From an uncultured Lachnospira sp. (GTDB lineage: Bacteria > Bacillota > Clostridia > Lachnospirales > Lachnospiraceae), in assembly GCA_946186125.1 (NCBI GenBank), contig CAMHLZ010000003.1:54959-118958 (forward strand): 64,000 nucleotides of DNA, read 5' to 3'. The translations under genes were made by a program, and so were the position numbers. Of the stretch, positions 36,081 to 45,867 are shown one piece after another; positions within the stretch are counted from its first letter, which is position 1; each line of letters starts with the position of its first letter. The notes under the pieces were generated by a model that saw only the letters and a program-made list of their open reading frames with translations, was not told the origin of the DNA and searched no databases.

Positions 36081-36665
36081 CTATAATTCCTGAAGCACCA
36101 TTTTAAGTGCATTCATGTTACCTTCAATAACCTCAGGCTTCTTTGCAAATTTATGTTTGTAAGATGCTTCCATCTCTTTTAAAAATGTAGCTCTGTCAAT
36201 AATACCGCTTATTGCCACAATAGCAGCAAGCATAGGTGAATTCGGAAAATATTTTCCGAGTGCTGCCACTGATATTCTATAGGCATCAATCGTATATACT
36301 TTTCCTTCATATCCCTTTAAATGCATTTTTATCTCTTCAGGTTTTTTAGGTGTATTTACAATAATAGCTCCTTCAGGATTTAAACCTGCAGTAACATCTA
36401 CAGACTCTAACAATGTTTCATCCACTACAACCACATAATCAGGATCATAAATGTTCGAATGAACCCTTATCTTTTTCGCACTGATTCTGTTGTACGCAGT
36501 AATAGGTGCTCCCATACGTTCAGGACCGTACTCTGGAAATCCCTGTACATACTTACCTGTATTAAATGCCACATCTGCAAGCAATAATGCTGCCGTCTTT
36601 GCTCCCTGGCCACCGCGACCGTGCCAGCGAATCTCTACTGTATCTTTCACTTTATTTGACCTCAT
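36081..36665 (-). CDS. porG: Pyruvate:ferredoxin oxidoreductase gamma subunit
   Basis: A 194-residue subunit with EIRWHGRGGQGAKTAA and the GFPEYGPERMGAP region, typical of domain III that contacts CoA. The ATG at 36665 lacks a ribosome site; GTG at 36650 has GAGG 10 nt upstream and would start the protein five residues later, close to the usual family start, so it may be the true start. It follows the CobL-like gene by 7 bp. Confidence 0.92.
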   Translation of the reverse strand: MRSNKVKDTVEIRWHGRGGQGAKTAALLLADVAFNTGKYVQGFPEYGPERMGAPITAYNRISAKKIRVHSNIYDPDYVVVVDETLLESVDVTAGLNPEGAIIVNTPKKPEEIKMHLKGYEGKVYTIDAYRISVAALGKYFPNSPMLAAIVAISGIIDRATFLKEMEASYKHKFAKKPEVIEGNMNALKMVLQEL

Positions 36666-36672
36666 TTCTATT

Positions 36673-37596
36673 CTATTTATTCAAACCCGGACCATTTGCA
36701 CTGATAAGCCATGGTGACGGCTGTGTAACAAATACACTTCTCTTATCTGTCTTTGAAACCGTAATCTGAATTACTTCCATGTCCTTAAGACCGTATATTT
36801 TAAATATTCTCTTAATATCAGAGAGTATATCTAACTGTAATGTATAGATAACAAACTGCATATCTGCATTAACCGTAAGAAGATTTCTGATATCTTCTTC
36901 CAGATTCTTAGCAGCCACTATAAACGCAATTCTCGGAACCGGAACAGTTGCAAGTGACTCTGCACTTAAATCCGAAATAATTTTAACATTATTTACTCCG
37001 AATTTATCAGCATTTTCTTCCATTGAATGTTTCTCGGCTTCAGTTCCTTCTACCGCTATAATAGTTCCTTCACTTGCATTGATGGCGGCTTCAATAACAA
37101 TACTTTCACCGCTTACAATCACTGCAGTATCATGCTCGTCAATTCCTAAAAGACTCATGATAACGGCACGGATTTCATTTCCTACATAATGAATCGGACC
37201 TTTACTGAAATTCTCATTCTTAATACCAATTCTATACGATTCACGCGTATTCTCATTTACAACAAGAATAACTGTCGGACATGTGATTTTTCTCTTGAGA
37301 AGATTCTTAACCTTATCCGTCTTAACATCATCCGTAACTTCTATGCCTTCGCCATAGTAAACATCATATTCTCCAAATCCTGCTTCCCAGAATTCATAAA
37401 ATAGATTTTCATGATCTTTGTCTGCAAAAATCAATACTCTTTTATGTGTTTCAATCGTAGGAATCACATTTTTTTCTTTTCCACAAATATTCAATACTTT
37501 GAACTTTTCCGGGCCAACATTCATTTTCTTTGCGAATGCTCCCATCCATTTTAACACGTCATCAGTTTCATAAATTGCCATGTTGTTTGTACTCAT
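36673..37596 (-). CDS. Degenerate CobL/CbiET-like protein heading the PFOR operon
   Basis: A 307-residue protein that resembles the middle and end of precorrin-6Y methyltransferase (CbiE tail plus CbiT). The segment IGIKNENFSKG, then GNEIRAVIMSLLGI, corresponds to the GIPD-E-F ... ITK-E-VRA junction of CobL. The expected SAM-binding DIGAGTG loop reads IVSGESIVIEAA, so SAM binding is doubtful; the IIAVEGTEAEKHSMEENADKFG stretch (core AVEGTEAEKH) matches the CbiT acidic strand and helix. The N-terminal 130 residues are reduced relative to CbiE. No cobalamin genes are nearby; it is co-transcribed with PFOR. The ATG at 37596 has AAGGAG 8 nt upstream, while GTG 37605 overlaps it. Function unknown. 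Confidence 0.6.
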   Translation of the reverse strand: MSTNNMAIYETDDVLKWMGAFAKKMNVGPEKFKVLNICGKEKNVIPTIETHKRVLIFADKDHENLFYEFWEAGFGEYDVYYGEGIEVTDDVKTDKVKNLLKRKITCPTVILVVNENTRESYRIGIKNENFSKGPIHYVGNEIRAVIMSLLGIDEHDTAVIVSGESIVIEAAINASEGTIIAVEGTEAEKHSMEENADKFGVNNVKIISDLSAESLATVPVPRIAFIVAAKNLEEDIRNLLTVNADMQFVIYTLQLDILSDIKRIFKIYGLKDMEVIQITVSKTDKRSVFVTQPSPWLISANGPGLNK

Positions 37597-37624
37597 AATG
37601 CTCACTCCTTCTCATTAACTGTAA

Positions 37625-37652
37625 ATTATATCACATATAAAAATTTTTTCAA
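37625..37652 (-). promoter_or_regulatory. Promoter of the PFOR operon
   Basis: On the minus strand TTGAAA (37652-37647) and TATAAT (37630-37625) with a 16-bp spacer, about 28 bp before the CobL-like start. It lies in the gap after the repeat lipoprotein gene. Confidence 0.7.
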
Positions 37653-37658
37653 ACTTAA

Positions 37659-39971
37659 TTAATAAAGCTTTGGCAAAATTATTACATCAACACCTGCCCT
37701 TTCTGACATACATGAGTATTTTTTCTTGCCATTTACTATCTTATAAGCCACCACTTTATAGTGATTCATCCCCCAGAATCTGAATTTATCATGATACTCT
37801 GTTGTAGAACCGCCTTTAACCGCTGCTATCTTTTTATATTCGCCCTTTTTCTTTATGTTCCAATATATAACATATCCGTCAGCACCTGATTTTTTATCCC
37901 ACGTTATGCGTACATATTCAGTTTTGATTTTTTTTGCAAATACATTTGTTACTTCCGTCAGATGTGCGGTCTCCTGCTTTTTCACAACCGAATTCTTTCC
38001 ATATATGTAATCAGAACCTGATGTTCTGTATGCGACTACTTTTACATAATAGAATGTTCCTATACTAAGACCCTTTAAAGTGTATGTCGTGTTTTTGCTT
38101 CCTTCAACTTGTCCGACAAGTCTGTATGTACCTTTTGCCGATTCTGAAATATAAATCTGATATCCGCGAACACCTTTACATTTATTCCAGGTAGCTTTTA
38201 TTCCGGAAACTCCTATGGTTTTTAATTTTAATCCGCTTACCTTATCAGGTACAGCTCTCCCCGACTTTTCATCTGATATCTCACCATATAATTTCTCACC
38301 ATTACGGTCTTTATATGCTTTTACCTTATAGTAATATCTTGTACCGCATTGTCTTTTTACATCTGTATAACTCTGCTCAAAATATCCTACTCTTACATCT
38401 GCAATCTTTTTATATTTCTCTTTTCCTTCAGCTTTTCTGTAGATTTCGAATCCTTCAGCACCTTCAACATTATCCCAGATAATTTTAATGCTGTGAACCC
38501 CCTTTGATTCCACTTTATTAATCACCGGTTTTGCAACTTCATTTGGTTCAAATGTAACTGTAATCACACAATCATCAGTTATATCCTTTATCTCGTAAAT
38601 ATTTCCCTTTACCGTCAAAGGTACACCATTAACTTTAACTTCATCCACCTGATATCCCGTATCAGGTGTAACAACAAGTCTGTACTCTCCTCCATAATGT
38701 ACCTCTGTAGATTCAGATGCGCTTCCCCTTCCAGTCGCAAATACATTTATCTTGCAGATTTTTTCCGTAAAGACTGCCTTAATCTCATGATTAGCTCTTA
38801 TGTCGTAAAGCCTGCAGGCATTATCATATACTTCTGTCAGCGTTCCGTCAATATATACTTTATCAAGAATAAATCCTTTTTCAGGTAAAAATGAAACAAG
38901 CACCTCATCTCCATACTCTGCTTCATTGTAACACACAATGTTTCCTCCACCCTCTGTCTTTGTATTAATCGAGAATCTCTGCTTTACAAAAGTTACATCT
39001 ACGTTTAAGCCTTCCCATGTCTCTGACGTTACATAATTATTATTCTCATTGATTTTATCAGTCACGTCTATTCCATTTACAATCATCTTATCTACTTTGT
39101 ATCCTTCATCCGGATGTGCAGTTATAGTAACTTCCGTACCTGCCGAAATCTGGTTTCCCGCCGTGGTTGTAACCGTTCCGCTTCCTAAATTTTTCACATT
39201 TACAGAATATGTTTTTGGTTTAAACACCGCCGCTACTGATACTTTTCCGGTTATCTTATACTCTGAACCTGAATAAACATTTCCGTTAATTGTATAATTT
39301 GAAAAAATATAGTAATCATCCGCTGTATTCGAAAAATACACTACTGTTCCATATGGTACTTTTGTATCACCTGTTATCTCGCCCTCATCAGTAGATACTT
39401 TAATTTTACCGTGTTCACATTCTCCTATACTAACTTCACACTCAATCGCTGAAAACTCTGCATAAACAGAATGCTCTGCTGCTACTTTTTCAAATACGTA
39501 CTTATTATTTTTAACTTCCACTTCTACATCATCGACATAAACCGCCTTTAATTCATAGCCGGGGTCTGCAGAAAAATTATATGTGGCACTGTCACCAAAC
39601 AGTGCTGTTTTGTTTCCATATATTTTTCCGCCTTCCGATGCCGTGGCAGTTATCTTATATGATTTTTTTGAAAATGAAACCTGTATTTCATAATTCTTAT
39701 CAACATTTTTAATCTCATATGAATTTCCGGTTAATTCGATTTTATCATTATTTACCGTGACACTGCTGATACTGTAACCTTCATTCGGAGTTATGTATAC
39801 TGTAGCCGTACCGCCCTCATTAACTGTAAACGAAGGTGTAATACTTCCGCCTTCTGATGCAGTCGTCTTAATACGGTATGTAGTATCACCATATACATAT
39901 ACATTATTACTAAAACAGCCAGCCAACATGAACAGTATCATTATAAATGATAATATTCTTTTCCTTTTCAT
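37659..39971 (-). CDS. Surface lipoprotein with bacterial-repeat and fibronectin type III domains
   Basis: A 770-residue exported protein. The signal sequence ends in the lipobox LAGC (residues about 16-19), so it should be lipid-anchored. About six imperfect repeats of roughly 75 residues follow; each has a (T/S)EGG or GxG start and a GYxVxxVxVNG core, the bacterial-repeat pattern seen in Gram-positive surface proteins. The C-terminal 280 residues form three FN3-like domains (each with a W-x-x-x-x-G-A-x-G-Y pattern). No catalytic motif is seen; adhesion or polymer binding is a guess. It starts 33 bp after the SNF2-helicase stop and may be transcribed from that gene. Confidence 0.8.
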   Translation of the reverse strand: MKRKRILSFIMILFMLAGCFSNNVYVYGDTTYRIKTTASEGGSITPSFTVNEGGTATVYITPNEGYSISSVTVNNDKIELTGNSYEIKNVDKNYEIQVSFSKKSYKITATASEGGKIYGNKTALFGDSATYNFSADPGYELKAVYVDDVEVEVKNNKYVFEKVAAEHSVYAEFSAIECEVSIGECEHGKIKVSTDEGEITGDTKVPYGTVVYFSNTADDYYIFSNYTINGNVYSGSEYKITGKVSVAAVFKPKTYSVNVKNLGSGTVTTTAGNQISAGTEVTITAHPDEGYKVDKMIVNGIDVTDKINENNNYVTSETWEGLNVDVTFVKQRFSINTKTEGGGNIVCYNEAEYGDEVLVSFLPEKGFILDKVYIDGTLTEVYDNACRLYDIRANHEIKAVFTEKICKINVFATGRGSASESTEVHYGGEYRLVVTPDTGYQVDEVKVNGVPLTVKGNIYEIKDITDDCVITVTFEPNEVAKPVINKVESKGVHSIKIIWDNVEGAEGFEIYRKAEGKEKYKKIADVRVGYFEQSYTDVKRQCGTRYYYKVKAYKDRNGEKLYGEISDEKSGRAVPDKVSGLKLKTIGVSGIKATWNKCKGVRGYQIYISESAKGTYRLVGQVEGSKNTTYTLKGLSIGTFYYVKVVAYRTSGSDYIYGKNSVVKKQETAHLTEVTNVFAKKIKTEYVRITWDKKSGADGYVIYWNIKKKGEYKKIAAVKGGSTTEYHDKFRFWGMNHYKVVAYKIVNGKKKYSCMSERAGVDVIILPKLY

Positions 39972-40004
39972 ATATCCGCCGTCCTTTCACGTCAAGAGAT
40001 TACA

Positions 40005-43000
40005 CTAACTTAAAAGTTCAAGTATCTCTTCCTTATTGAAGCTGAATTTTCCTATATCTTCTCCCGATAACACCTGATTTGCAAGATTGCTCTTTCTCTC
40101 CTGCAATTTCATAATATTCTCTTCTATAGAATCGGCCGCTACAAGCTTGTACACATTTACCACGTTTTTCTGACCGATTCTGTATGCCCTGTCTGTAGCC
40201 TGATTCTGAACTGCAATATTCCACCACGGGTCGTAATGAATCACGATATCTGCTGCAGTAAGATTCAGCCCCGTTCCCCCTGCTTTCAACGATATGCAGA
40301 AAACTGATGTGTCGTCACTGTTAAATGCTTCAACCATTCTTACGCGTTCTTCTTTTGGTGTAGCACCCGTAAGCACATAGTAACTTATTTCTGATTCTTT
40401 TAGTTTTTCCTCAAGTTTGTCAAGCATTGACGTAAACTGTGAAAACAATAAAATCTTATGTCCGTTTCCTACCGCATCCTCTATCAGTTCAATGCACGCA
40501 TCTGTTTTTGAAGAATTACCTTCATAATCCTCGAACACAATAGCAGGGTTGCAGCAAATCTGACGCAGTCTGGTTATTTCCGCAAGAAGTTTTATCTTGC
40601 TTGTCTTAAATTCCTCATCATCAGTATTTTCGAGCATAAATTTCATTCGTTTTACATGTGCATCATAGATTTTCCGCTGCTCATCTTCCATTTCAATATA
40701 TCTGTTTTCCTCTATCTTATCAGGCAAATCGTCCAGCACGTCTTTTTTTAATCGTCTGAGTACAAACGGTGATATCATTTTTTGAAGTCTCTCCATCGCA
40801 TCCTCATCCTGATTTTTTACAATCGGCTGTTCTATTCTTTCCCTGAACCTTTTGTATGAGAATAAAAATCCCGGCATAAGATATTCAAATATACTGTGTA
40901 GTTCACTTAGCTTATTCTCCACAGGTGTTCCCGTAAGCGCAAGCTTAAATCCGCTGTCAATTTCTTTTACAGCCTTAGACACGTATGTATTGTGATTTTT
41001 AATGTACTGTGCTTCATCTACTATCTGATAACCGAATACAATACCATTATACAACTGAATGTCACGTCTTAACAAGTCATAAGAAGTAATTACTACTTCA
41101 TTTTCACATATTTCTTTAATCTTTTTTTCACGCTCTCCTGCATTTCCCGTAATCATACGCACATTTAATGACGGTGCAAATTTATCCAGCTCATTTTTCC
41201 AGTTATATACAAGTGAAGCCGGACAGACTATCAGCGTTTTTTTATTCTTTTCATCGGAACCGTCACTGTATTCAGACATTAAAAATGTTATTACCTGTAA
41301 TGTCTTTCCAAGTCCCATGTCATCAGCTAAAATTCCACCAAATCCGTTATTTGCAAGTGTCTTTATCCACATAAAACCATATTTCTGATATCCTCTTAAG
41401 ACATTCTCTAGTGACTCCGGCAGTTCAAAATCATTATCCTCAACAGTCTTCATGTTTCTTATTAAAGCTTTAAAGTTTCTGCCTTTTTTTGAATTCAGAT
41501 GTGAATTGGATTTCAGCTGTCCGTCGAGATACATTGCCCTGTATTTCGGAACATGAATCACGCCTTTTTTCATCTGGCTGTCTGTGATTTCTAAGACTTT
41601 TTTCATCTGCACCATCTGTTCAAGTCCTGCATTTTTCATATGTATAAACTGCCCGTTTTTAAGTCTGTAGTATTTTTTCTTTTTATCATATTTTGAAAGG
41701 ATTTCTACGAGCTGCTCCATACTCATGTCATCCGTCGAAATCTTAAGTTCTAACAGGTTTCCCGATAAGGTAACTCCCACATTTGTTACCGGCGGATTCT
41801 TTACTTCTATCTTTTTCATTGCATCTGATATAAATACATTAGAAACTTTTTCTATCTCATTTACTCCTTCTGTAAGAAGCTCATATAATTTATCTTCATC
41901 ATTACTAAGCACCATTACCTGATTTTGTTCATCATAGGCGTTAAAGTATTCAGAAATTATTTTGCCTTTTTTTACCTCTTCTTTTAAATCTCTCTTATGT
42001 ATATCTTCGTTTGTATTGTAAGAGTTATACTCGGTGTCACCATATTTTGCCACAACCTTACATGTAACAATGTCCTTCTGCGGCATATCGAGATAAACAT
42101 TCATCTCCGGTTTTATAACACCGTAAGCCTCTGCATCAAAATTTTCCGTTTCACATTCAAACACATCCTTTAGTTCAGGCAGAAGCTGCCTTACAAATCC
42201 GGATACATCCTCTTTTTCTATAAATATACCGTCTTTTTGATTCTGATTCATTATGTCGACAAATTCCTGTACACGTGCCAATTTTTCTTTGTCAACTATG
42301 TGAATATCATAATAATCTATTGTTATTCCCGAAGACGGATCTATTAAGAATATACCATAAATGCCATTTATAACTATTCCGTCATTTTCACCTGTAATTT
42401 TTATTCTGCCCTTATAGTCATCCCGCTTAACAGTGAACTTTTCGTCTCCAAGTTCTTCTGATGTTATATTTATCGTCTTACCTTCAAACAGTTCTAAAAA
42501 TTTTCTCAGCGAACCTCCCTCTAAAGGAATGCTCCTTGTTTTGGGATAATAATATTGCGTTCCAAAATATCCGTGATAACGAACCTGCCTCAGCCTGTCT
42601 TTATTGTCTGATACCCAGTCAAGAAGAAATTGCACTACCTCTTTATCTTCCTCTGCAAACGCATTCATGGTATGTATAAATTCCAGTTTTTTTCCATAAG
42701 AAAATTTTTTTCCTTCTTCCATATTCTCATAAAAATCAAATATGTCTTTTAATACATACATCTGTGTTATTCCCAGCTTAAATTCGAGGCTGATATCACT
42801 TCCATATATGATAAGATTCGGAACCATTCTGACTTTTCCGGACACTTCACTATCCAGTAACGGAAGTACGGTATCTAATACTTTTTTATTCAGAAGCTCT
42901 TTTATTGCTACAGAAGTGTGTCTCTTTATTCCCTTGGTGATTGCTTCAGGTCCGGAATATTTAAGATTATGCTCTATCAGATATTCTTCTATGGAAATAT

Positions 43001-43301
43001 TTCTATGCTCTTTTTCTCTATATTCTAAAAGAACTGCCACGCAGTGTTTACATATACCTCCGTAAGAATAAAATGCCGGACACTCGCAGAAACTGTCGAC
43101 AATCAGTTCTGATTCATTATCAACAACCAACTCGACCTCATAAATGTTATCGCCCGAGCCTTTTACCATTGCATTTACATGGTCTTCTCCATATATACTT
43201 TCAGAAGCATATTCTTTTACTTTTCCGTTTTTATATAAATTAATTCCTCTGCTATAACTCTGTTCTCCTGCCAATTCCTTTATGTATTCTCTGCTTATCA
43301 T
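40005..43301 (-). CDS. SNF2-family helicase with SWIM zinc finger
   Basis: A 1098-residue DNA translocase. The N-terminus has a SWIM motif (CECPAFYSYGGICKHC, Cys-x-Cys...Cys-x-His type), followed by the SNF2-associated region. The C-terminal half is the SNF2 core: DDMGLGKT (Walker A), VDEAQYIK (DEAQ-type box II), LTGTPVEN (motif III), and SLKAGGTGLNLTAAD and ATDRAYRIGQ of lobe 2. The ATG at 43301 has GAGGTG 8 nt upstream; an upstream frame extension has no support. Such proteins are common in Firmicutes as RapA-like remodelers or repair factors; the exact role is unknown. Confidence 0.93.
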   Translation of the reverse strand: MISREYIKELAGEQSYSRGINLYKNGKVKEYASESIYGEDHVNAMVKGSGDNIYEVELVVDNESELIVDSFCECPAFYSYGGICKHCVAVLLEYREKEHRNISIEEYLIEHNLKYSGPEAITKGIKRHTSVAIKELLNKKVLDTVLPLLDSEVSGKVRMVPNLIIYGSDISLEFKLGITQMYVLKDIFDFYENMEEGKKFSYGKKLEFIHTMNAFAEEDKEVVQFLLDWVSDNKDRLRQVRYHGYFGTQYYYPKTRSIPLEGGSLRKFLELFEGKTINITSEELGDEKFTVKRDDYKGRIKITGENDGIVINGIYGIFLIDPSSGITIDYYDIHIVDKEKLARVQEFVDIMNQNQKDGIFIEKEDVSGFVRQLLPELKDVFECETENFDAEAYGVIKPEMNVYLDMPQKDIVTCKVVAKYGDTEYNSYNTNEDIHKRDLKEEVKKGKIISEYFNAYDEQNQVMVLSNDEDKLYELLTEGVNEIEKVSNVFISDAMKKIEVKNPPVTNVGVTLSGNLLELKISTDDMSMEQLVEILSKYDKKKKYYRLKNGQFIHMKNAGLEQMVQMKKVLEITDSQMKKGVIHVPKYRAMYLDGQLKSNSHLNSKKGRNFKALIRNMKTVEDNDFELPESLENVLRGYQKYGFMWIKTLANNGFGGILADDMGLGKTLQVITFLMSEYSDGSDEKNKKTLIVCPASLVYNWKNELDKFAPSLNVRMITGNAGEREKKIKEICENEVVITSYDLLRRDIQLYNGIVFGYQIVDEAQYIKNHNTYVSKAVKEIDSGFKLALTGTPVENKLSELHSIFEYLMPGFLFSYKRFRERIEQPIVKNQDEDAMERLQKMISPFVLRRLKKDVLDDLPDKIEENRYIEMEDEQRKIYDAHVKRMKFMLENTDDEEFKTSKIKLLAEITRLRQICCNPAIVFEDYEGNSSKTDACIELIEDAVGNGHKILLFSQFTSMLDKLEEKLKESEISYYVLTGATPKEERVRMVEAFNSDDTSVFCISLKAGGTGLNLTAADIVIHYDPWWNIAVQNQATDRAYRIGQKNVVNVYKLVAADSIEENIMKLQERKSNLANQVLSGEDIGKFSFNKEEILELLS

Positions 43302-43572
43302 TATAAAGCACCTCATCTTCAAGTATTTGTAACTGTTCAAAGGCAAGTAAAATTCAGAAAAAAGCGTGGATGCAATTCGTCCATTAGCTTTTCTTTTGAA
43401 TTTTATTTGACGGATACACCACACTGACGAAATGCGAAGTATTTTGGATGTTAGCTCTTAACAATTACATGTATCTTATCCTTTTATCGTATCATACTAA
43501 GAATATGAATACAAGGAAAAAGGAATTATTTAAGAGATCAGGGATAGATATGTCTATTTATATTATAGATGA

Positions 43573-43815
43573 TTATCTTTTCATAAAAAGCATGAGTTTG
43601 CTCATATCATTGTCAAAAACTGGGATAATATTAATTATAAAAATATATGTGTTAATGTCCAATAATATATTTGCATAAAAATTACTCTTTTCTCTAAATA
43701 TTATTGCCAATATACATATCACAGCGTTAGAAATCGGTCCGGCACCAAAAAAACTTAATTTTTCTGTATTTGATTTTGCTGCCAATTTCTCCGAACTAAA
43801 ACTTACATATTTGAT
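43573..43815 (-). pseudogene. Remnant of an M50-like membrane metalloprotease
   Basis: An out-of-frame tail of about 75 codons with FFGAGPISNAVICI, a hydrophobic stretch, and NIIPVFDND. The last matches the second M50 motif NxxPxxxxDG at N, P and D, but Gly is Met. The HExxH half of the enzyme is absent. It abuts the truncated permease in a different frame, so it is a deletion remnant. M50 proteases next to ABC transporters commonly belong to peptide maturation or export cassettes; this assignment is inference. Confidence 0.45.
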
Positions 43816-44635
43816 ATAGCTATTTCTAAATTCCCATCTTTTGGAATATCTCCTTCTGTATAACTCAAACAAAATTTGTCACCATATGTTTCTCTATACT
43901 GTTCAATATACATGTTAGGGCAAGAAAAAATCGACGTCTTACTTGTTCGTCCATTTAAAACTTGTAATTTCAGTCCATCTAAATATTTTATATCCGGTAT
44001 ATATATTTTTTTCGCATCATTATGATTTTTTATGTAAGAAATATCATCGTAACTCACATATTTTTCGTATTTTTCTTTATCTACACTGATATTTTCCGCT
44101 TTTTCATACATCTCATTTAGTTGATCATGCCCACCACCTGTATAATAAACCAGTATACTATCATGATACTGCCCTATATCATCACCTATCATATCTTTTA
44201 AAGAAAAGTTCGTGTACCATGTTAAATTTATCAATATAATAAGAACTACAAACACAGATATTATAAATCCATAATTTTTACACATTCCAAAAAATAATTT
44301 AAAAAAATTTAGTTGTTTGTTACTAGGAATACAAAATATCTCTTCTTCATTTTTATTATTCAACAAATCCGAAACATCATTTATCATACCATTTTCAATT
44401 ATGTATTCTTTCTTTGGTTTTACACATATCCTTGGATCATGAGTGACCAGAATGATTTTTTTATATAAAGACTCTTTATCAATTCTTTAACCGAAAATAA
44501 AACAGATTCCAGCAACGTAGTTTTGCCACATCCATTTTTTCCACCTATTATATAAATACCATTTGCACCAAATGTTAGTTTAACGTTATGCAATTGTATA
44601 TACTTTTTTTTGATTTCTGAATTTTTATATATCAT
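43803..44635 (-). pseudogene. Broken ABC transporter (ATPase-permease fusion, MacB-like)
   Basis: Two frames belong to one former gene. From ATG 44635 the ATPase N-terminus runs to Walker A (GGKNGCGKTTLLES) and ends in frame at 44420. In the next frame, just upstream of 44387, the H-loop VTHDPRI is readable and continues into a membrane segment (FIISVFVVLIILI) and an extracellular domain ending near 43803. Between Walker A and the H-loop the Q-loop, signature and Walker B (roughly 110 residues) are missing, and the C-terminal membrane helices are missing too. Two deletions plus a frameshift make the transporter non-functional. Confidence 0.7.
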
Positions 44636-44642
44636 TTTAATT

Positions 44643-45053
44643 ATTACCTTTTAAGAGAAAAGAAACATATAGCTAAATTTCTTTTCCCTTCATATTCACT
44701 TAATTCCCAGTAGAATCATATCTGGAATTATATGTTGCAACACTAACTACAACTGAAACGACAACAACAATAACTGCAACAACAACCGCAACAATCTCCC
44801 AAACTATTCTTGCCTTTTCTATTATTTAAAATGCACATTCCATTCCAAGTATATCAAAAAAAAGTCAACAATATTTATTTCCATACATTCCATGACATTA
44901 ATTTAATCAAATATATTTTCCTTATCTGTAAATCGCAAATATTAAATGGTGAATAGTCACTTGTGATGATGTATTTATACTAAAAAAGATATAGAATTGT
45001 TTCGTATGGTTATTTTTAGTATGGCCACAAATAATTTATTGGAGGTATTTTTT
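44643..45053 (-). other. Non-coding stretch with a possible dead small-peptide gene
   Basis: On the minus strand, upstream of the broken transporter, a frame from 44825 to 44700 encodes 41 residues with a Val-rich membrane helix (WEIVAVVVAVIVVVV) and a polar tail ending STGN. The only ATG in frame (44843) is separated from it by a TAA after five codons, so the gene appears killed by a nonsense change or starts at a non-standard codon. Its place ahead of a peptide-type ABC transporter suggests a former peptide precursor. The rest, to 45053, is AT-rich upstream DNA of the next gene. Confidence 0.35.
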
Positions 45054-45815
45054 ATGAAAAAACTTTTTAAAATTTCAATTACCGGCGGACTTACATTTCT
45101 TATTGCATTGCTTTTTTTAATGATACAGCTTCCTAAGACGACTGTCTACGCAGCTGAGATTTCTAAAATTGCAGTAACTTTTGATGAACCAAAAGCCGGA
45201 GATTCCGCAACGGCAGTTCCTAAACTTAAGTATGATGGTGATTTTACAGCCACATGGACAGGATACTATACTATAGACGATACTAACAACACATATACCG
45301 GAACTTTTGAAGCCGGTAAAAGCTATTTAGCATCAATAACCGTAGAGGCTCCTGATGGCACTTCCATAGCGGCTGATGGCAAATATACGGTTAACGGAGC
45401 AAAATTATACTCTTTATTAGAAGACCATGACAATACATTAAATACATATATTACTATGTCATATGGTGATCATTACGCAGCAATGTTAGTATATACGTTC
45501 ACTGTTCCTAAGTCTGGCGGAAGTGATGACGTTAAAGCTCCTTCGTTAAAAGTTAAAGCTGCAAAGTCTACTCTGAAATACAGTAAAAAGCAGCAGACAG
45601 TAAAGCTCACAGTTACAACCAACAGCAAAGGTAAAATATCATACTCTGCTGCTTCTACAACAAAGAAACTTAAAAAATATGTAAGCGTAAGCAGTAAAGG
45701 AATCGTCACATTAAAGAAGGGCGCACCAAAGGGAAGCTATAAGATTAAAGTATCTGTAGCGGCAAACGGAAATTACAAAAGTGCTTCTAAGACGATTACA
45801 ATAAAAGTTAAATGA
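45054..45815 (+). CDS. Secreted protein with Ig-like C-terminal domain, function unknown
   Basis: A 253-residue exported protein. The start at 45054 has GGAGG 9 nt upstream. A signal peptide (about residues 1-33, ending VYAA) precedes a domain of about 120 residues rich in Thr, Tyr and Asp with no recognised family, a short Gly/Ser linker, and a Lys-rich Ig-like domain of about 80 residues (TLKYSKKQQTVKLTV, GIVTLKKGAPKGSYKIKV). The latter is common at the C-terminus of Lachnospiraceae secreted proteins. No lipobox or sortase motif. It is monocistronic. Confidence 0.75.
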   Translation: MKKLFKISITGGLTFLIALLFLMIQLPKTTVYAAEISKIAVTFDEPKAGDSATAVPKLKYDGDFTATWTGYYTIDDTNNTYTGTFEAGKSYLASITVEAPDGTSIAADGKYTVNGAKLYSLLEDHDNTLNTYITMSYGDHYAAMLVYTFTVPKSGGSDDVKAPSLKVKAAKSTLKYSKKQQTVKLTVTTNSKGKISYSAASTTKKLKKYVSVSSKGIVTLKKGAPKGSYKIKVSVAANGNYKSASKTITIKVK

Positions 45816-45824
45816 TTTTTTCAA

Positions 45825-45866
45825 ATAAATAAAGCCGGTGGCAGAGGATTTGCCACCGGCTTTATT
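45825..45866. terminator. Bidirectional terminator
   Basis: A perfect 16-bp stem AATAAAGCCGGTGGCA / TGCCACCGGCTTTATT with a 10-nt loop between two convergent genes encoding secreted proteins. Confidence 0.92.
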
Positions 45867-45867
45867 A

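Noticed and set aside
36673..37596. Annotation as a working cobalamin-biosynthesis methyltransferase
   Set aside because: The SAM-binding glycine motif is lost, the CbiE half is reduced and there are no other cobalamin genes around.
43302..43424. N-terminal extension of the SNF2 helicase from ATG 43424
   Set aside because: The extra 41 residues have no ribosome site and do not resemble the family, while ATG 43301 has GAGGTG 8 nt upstream.
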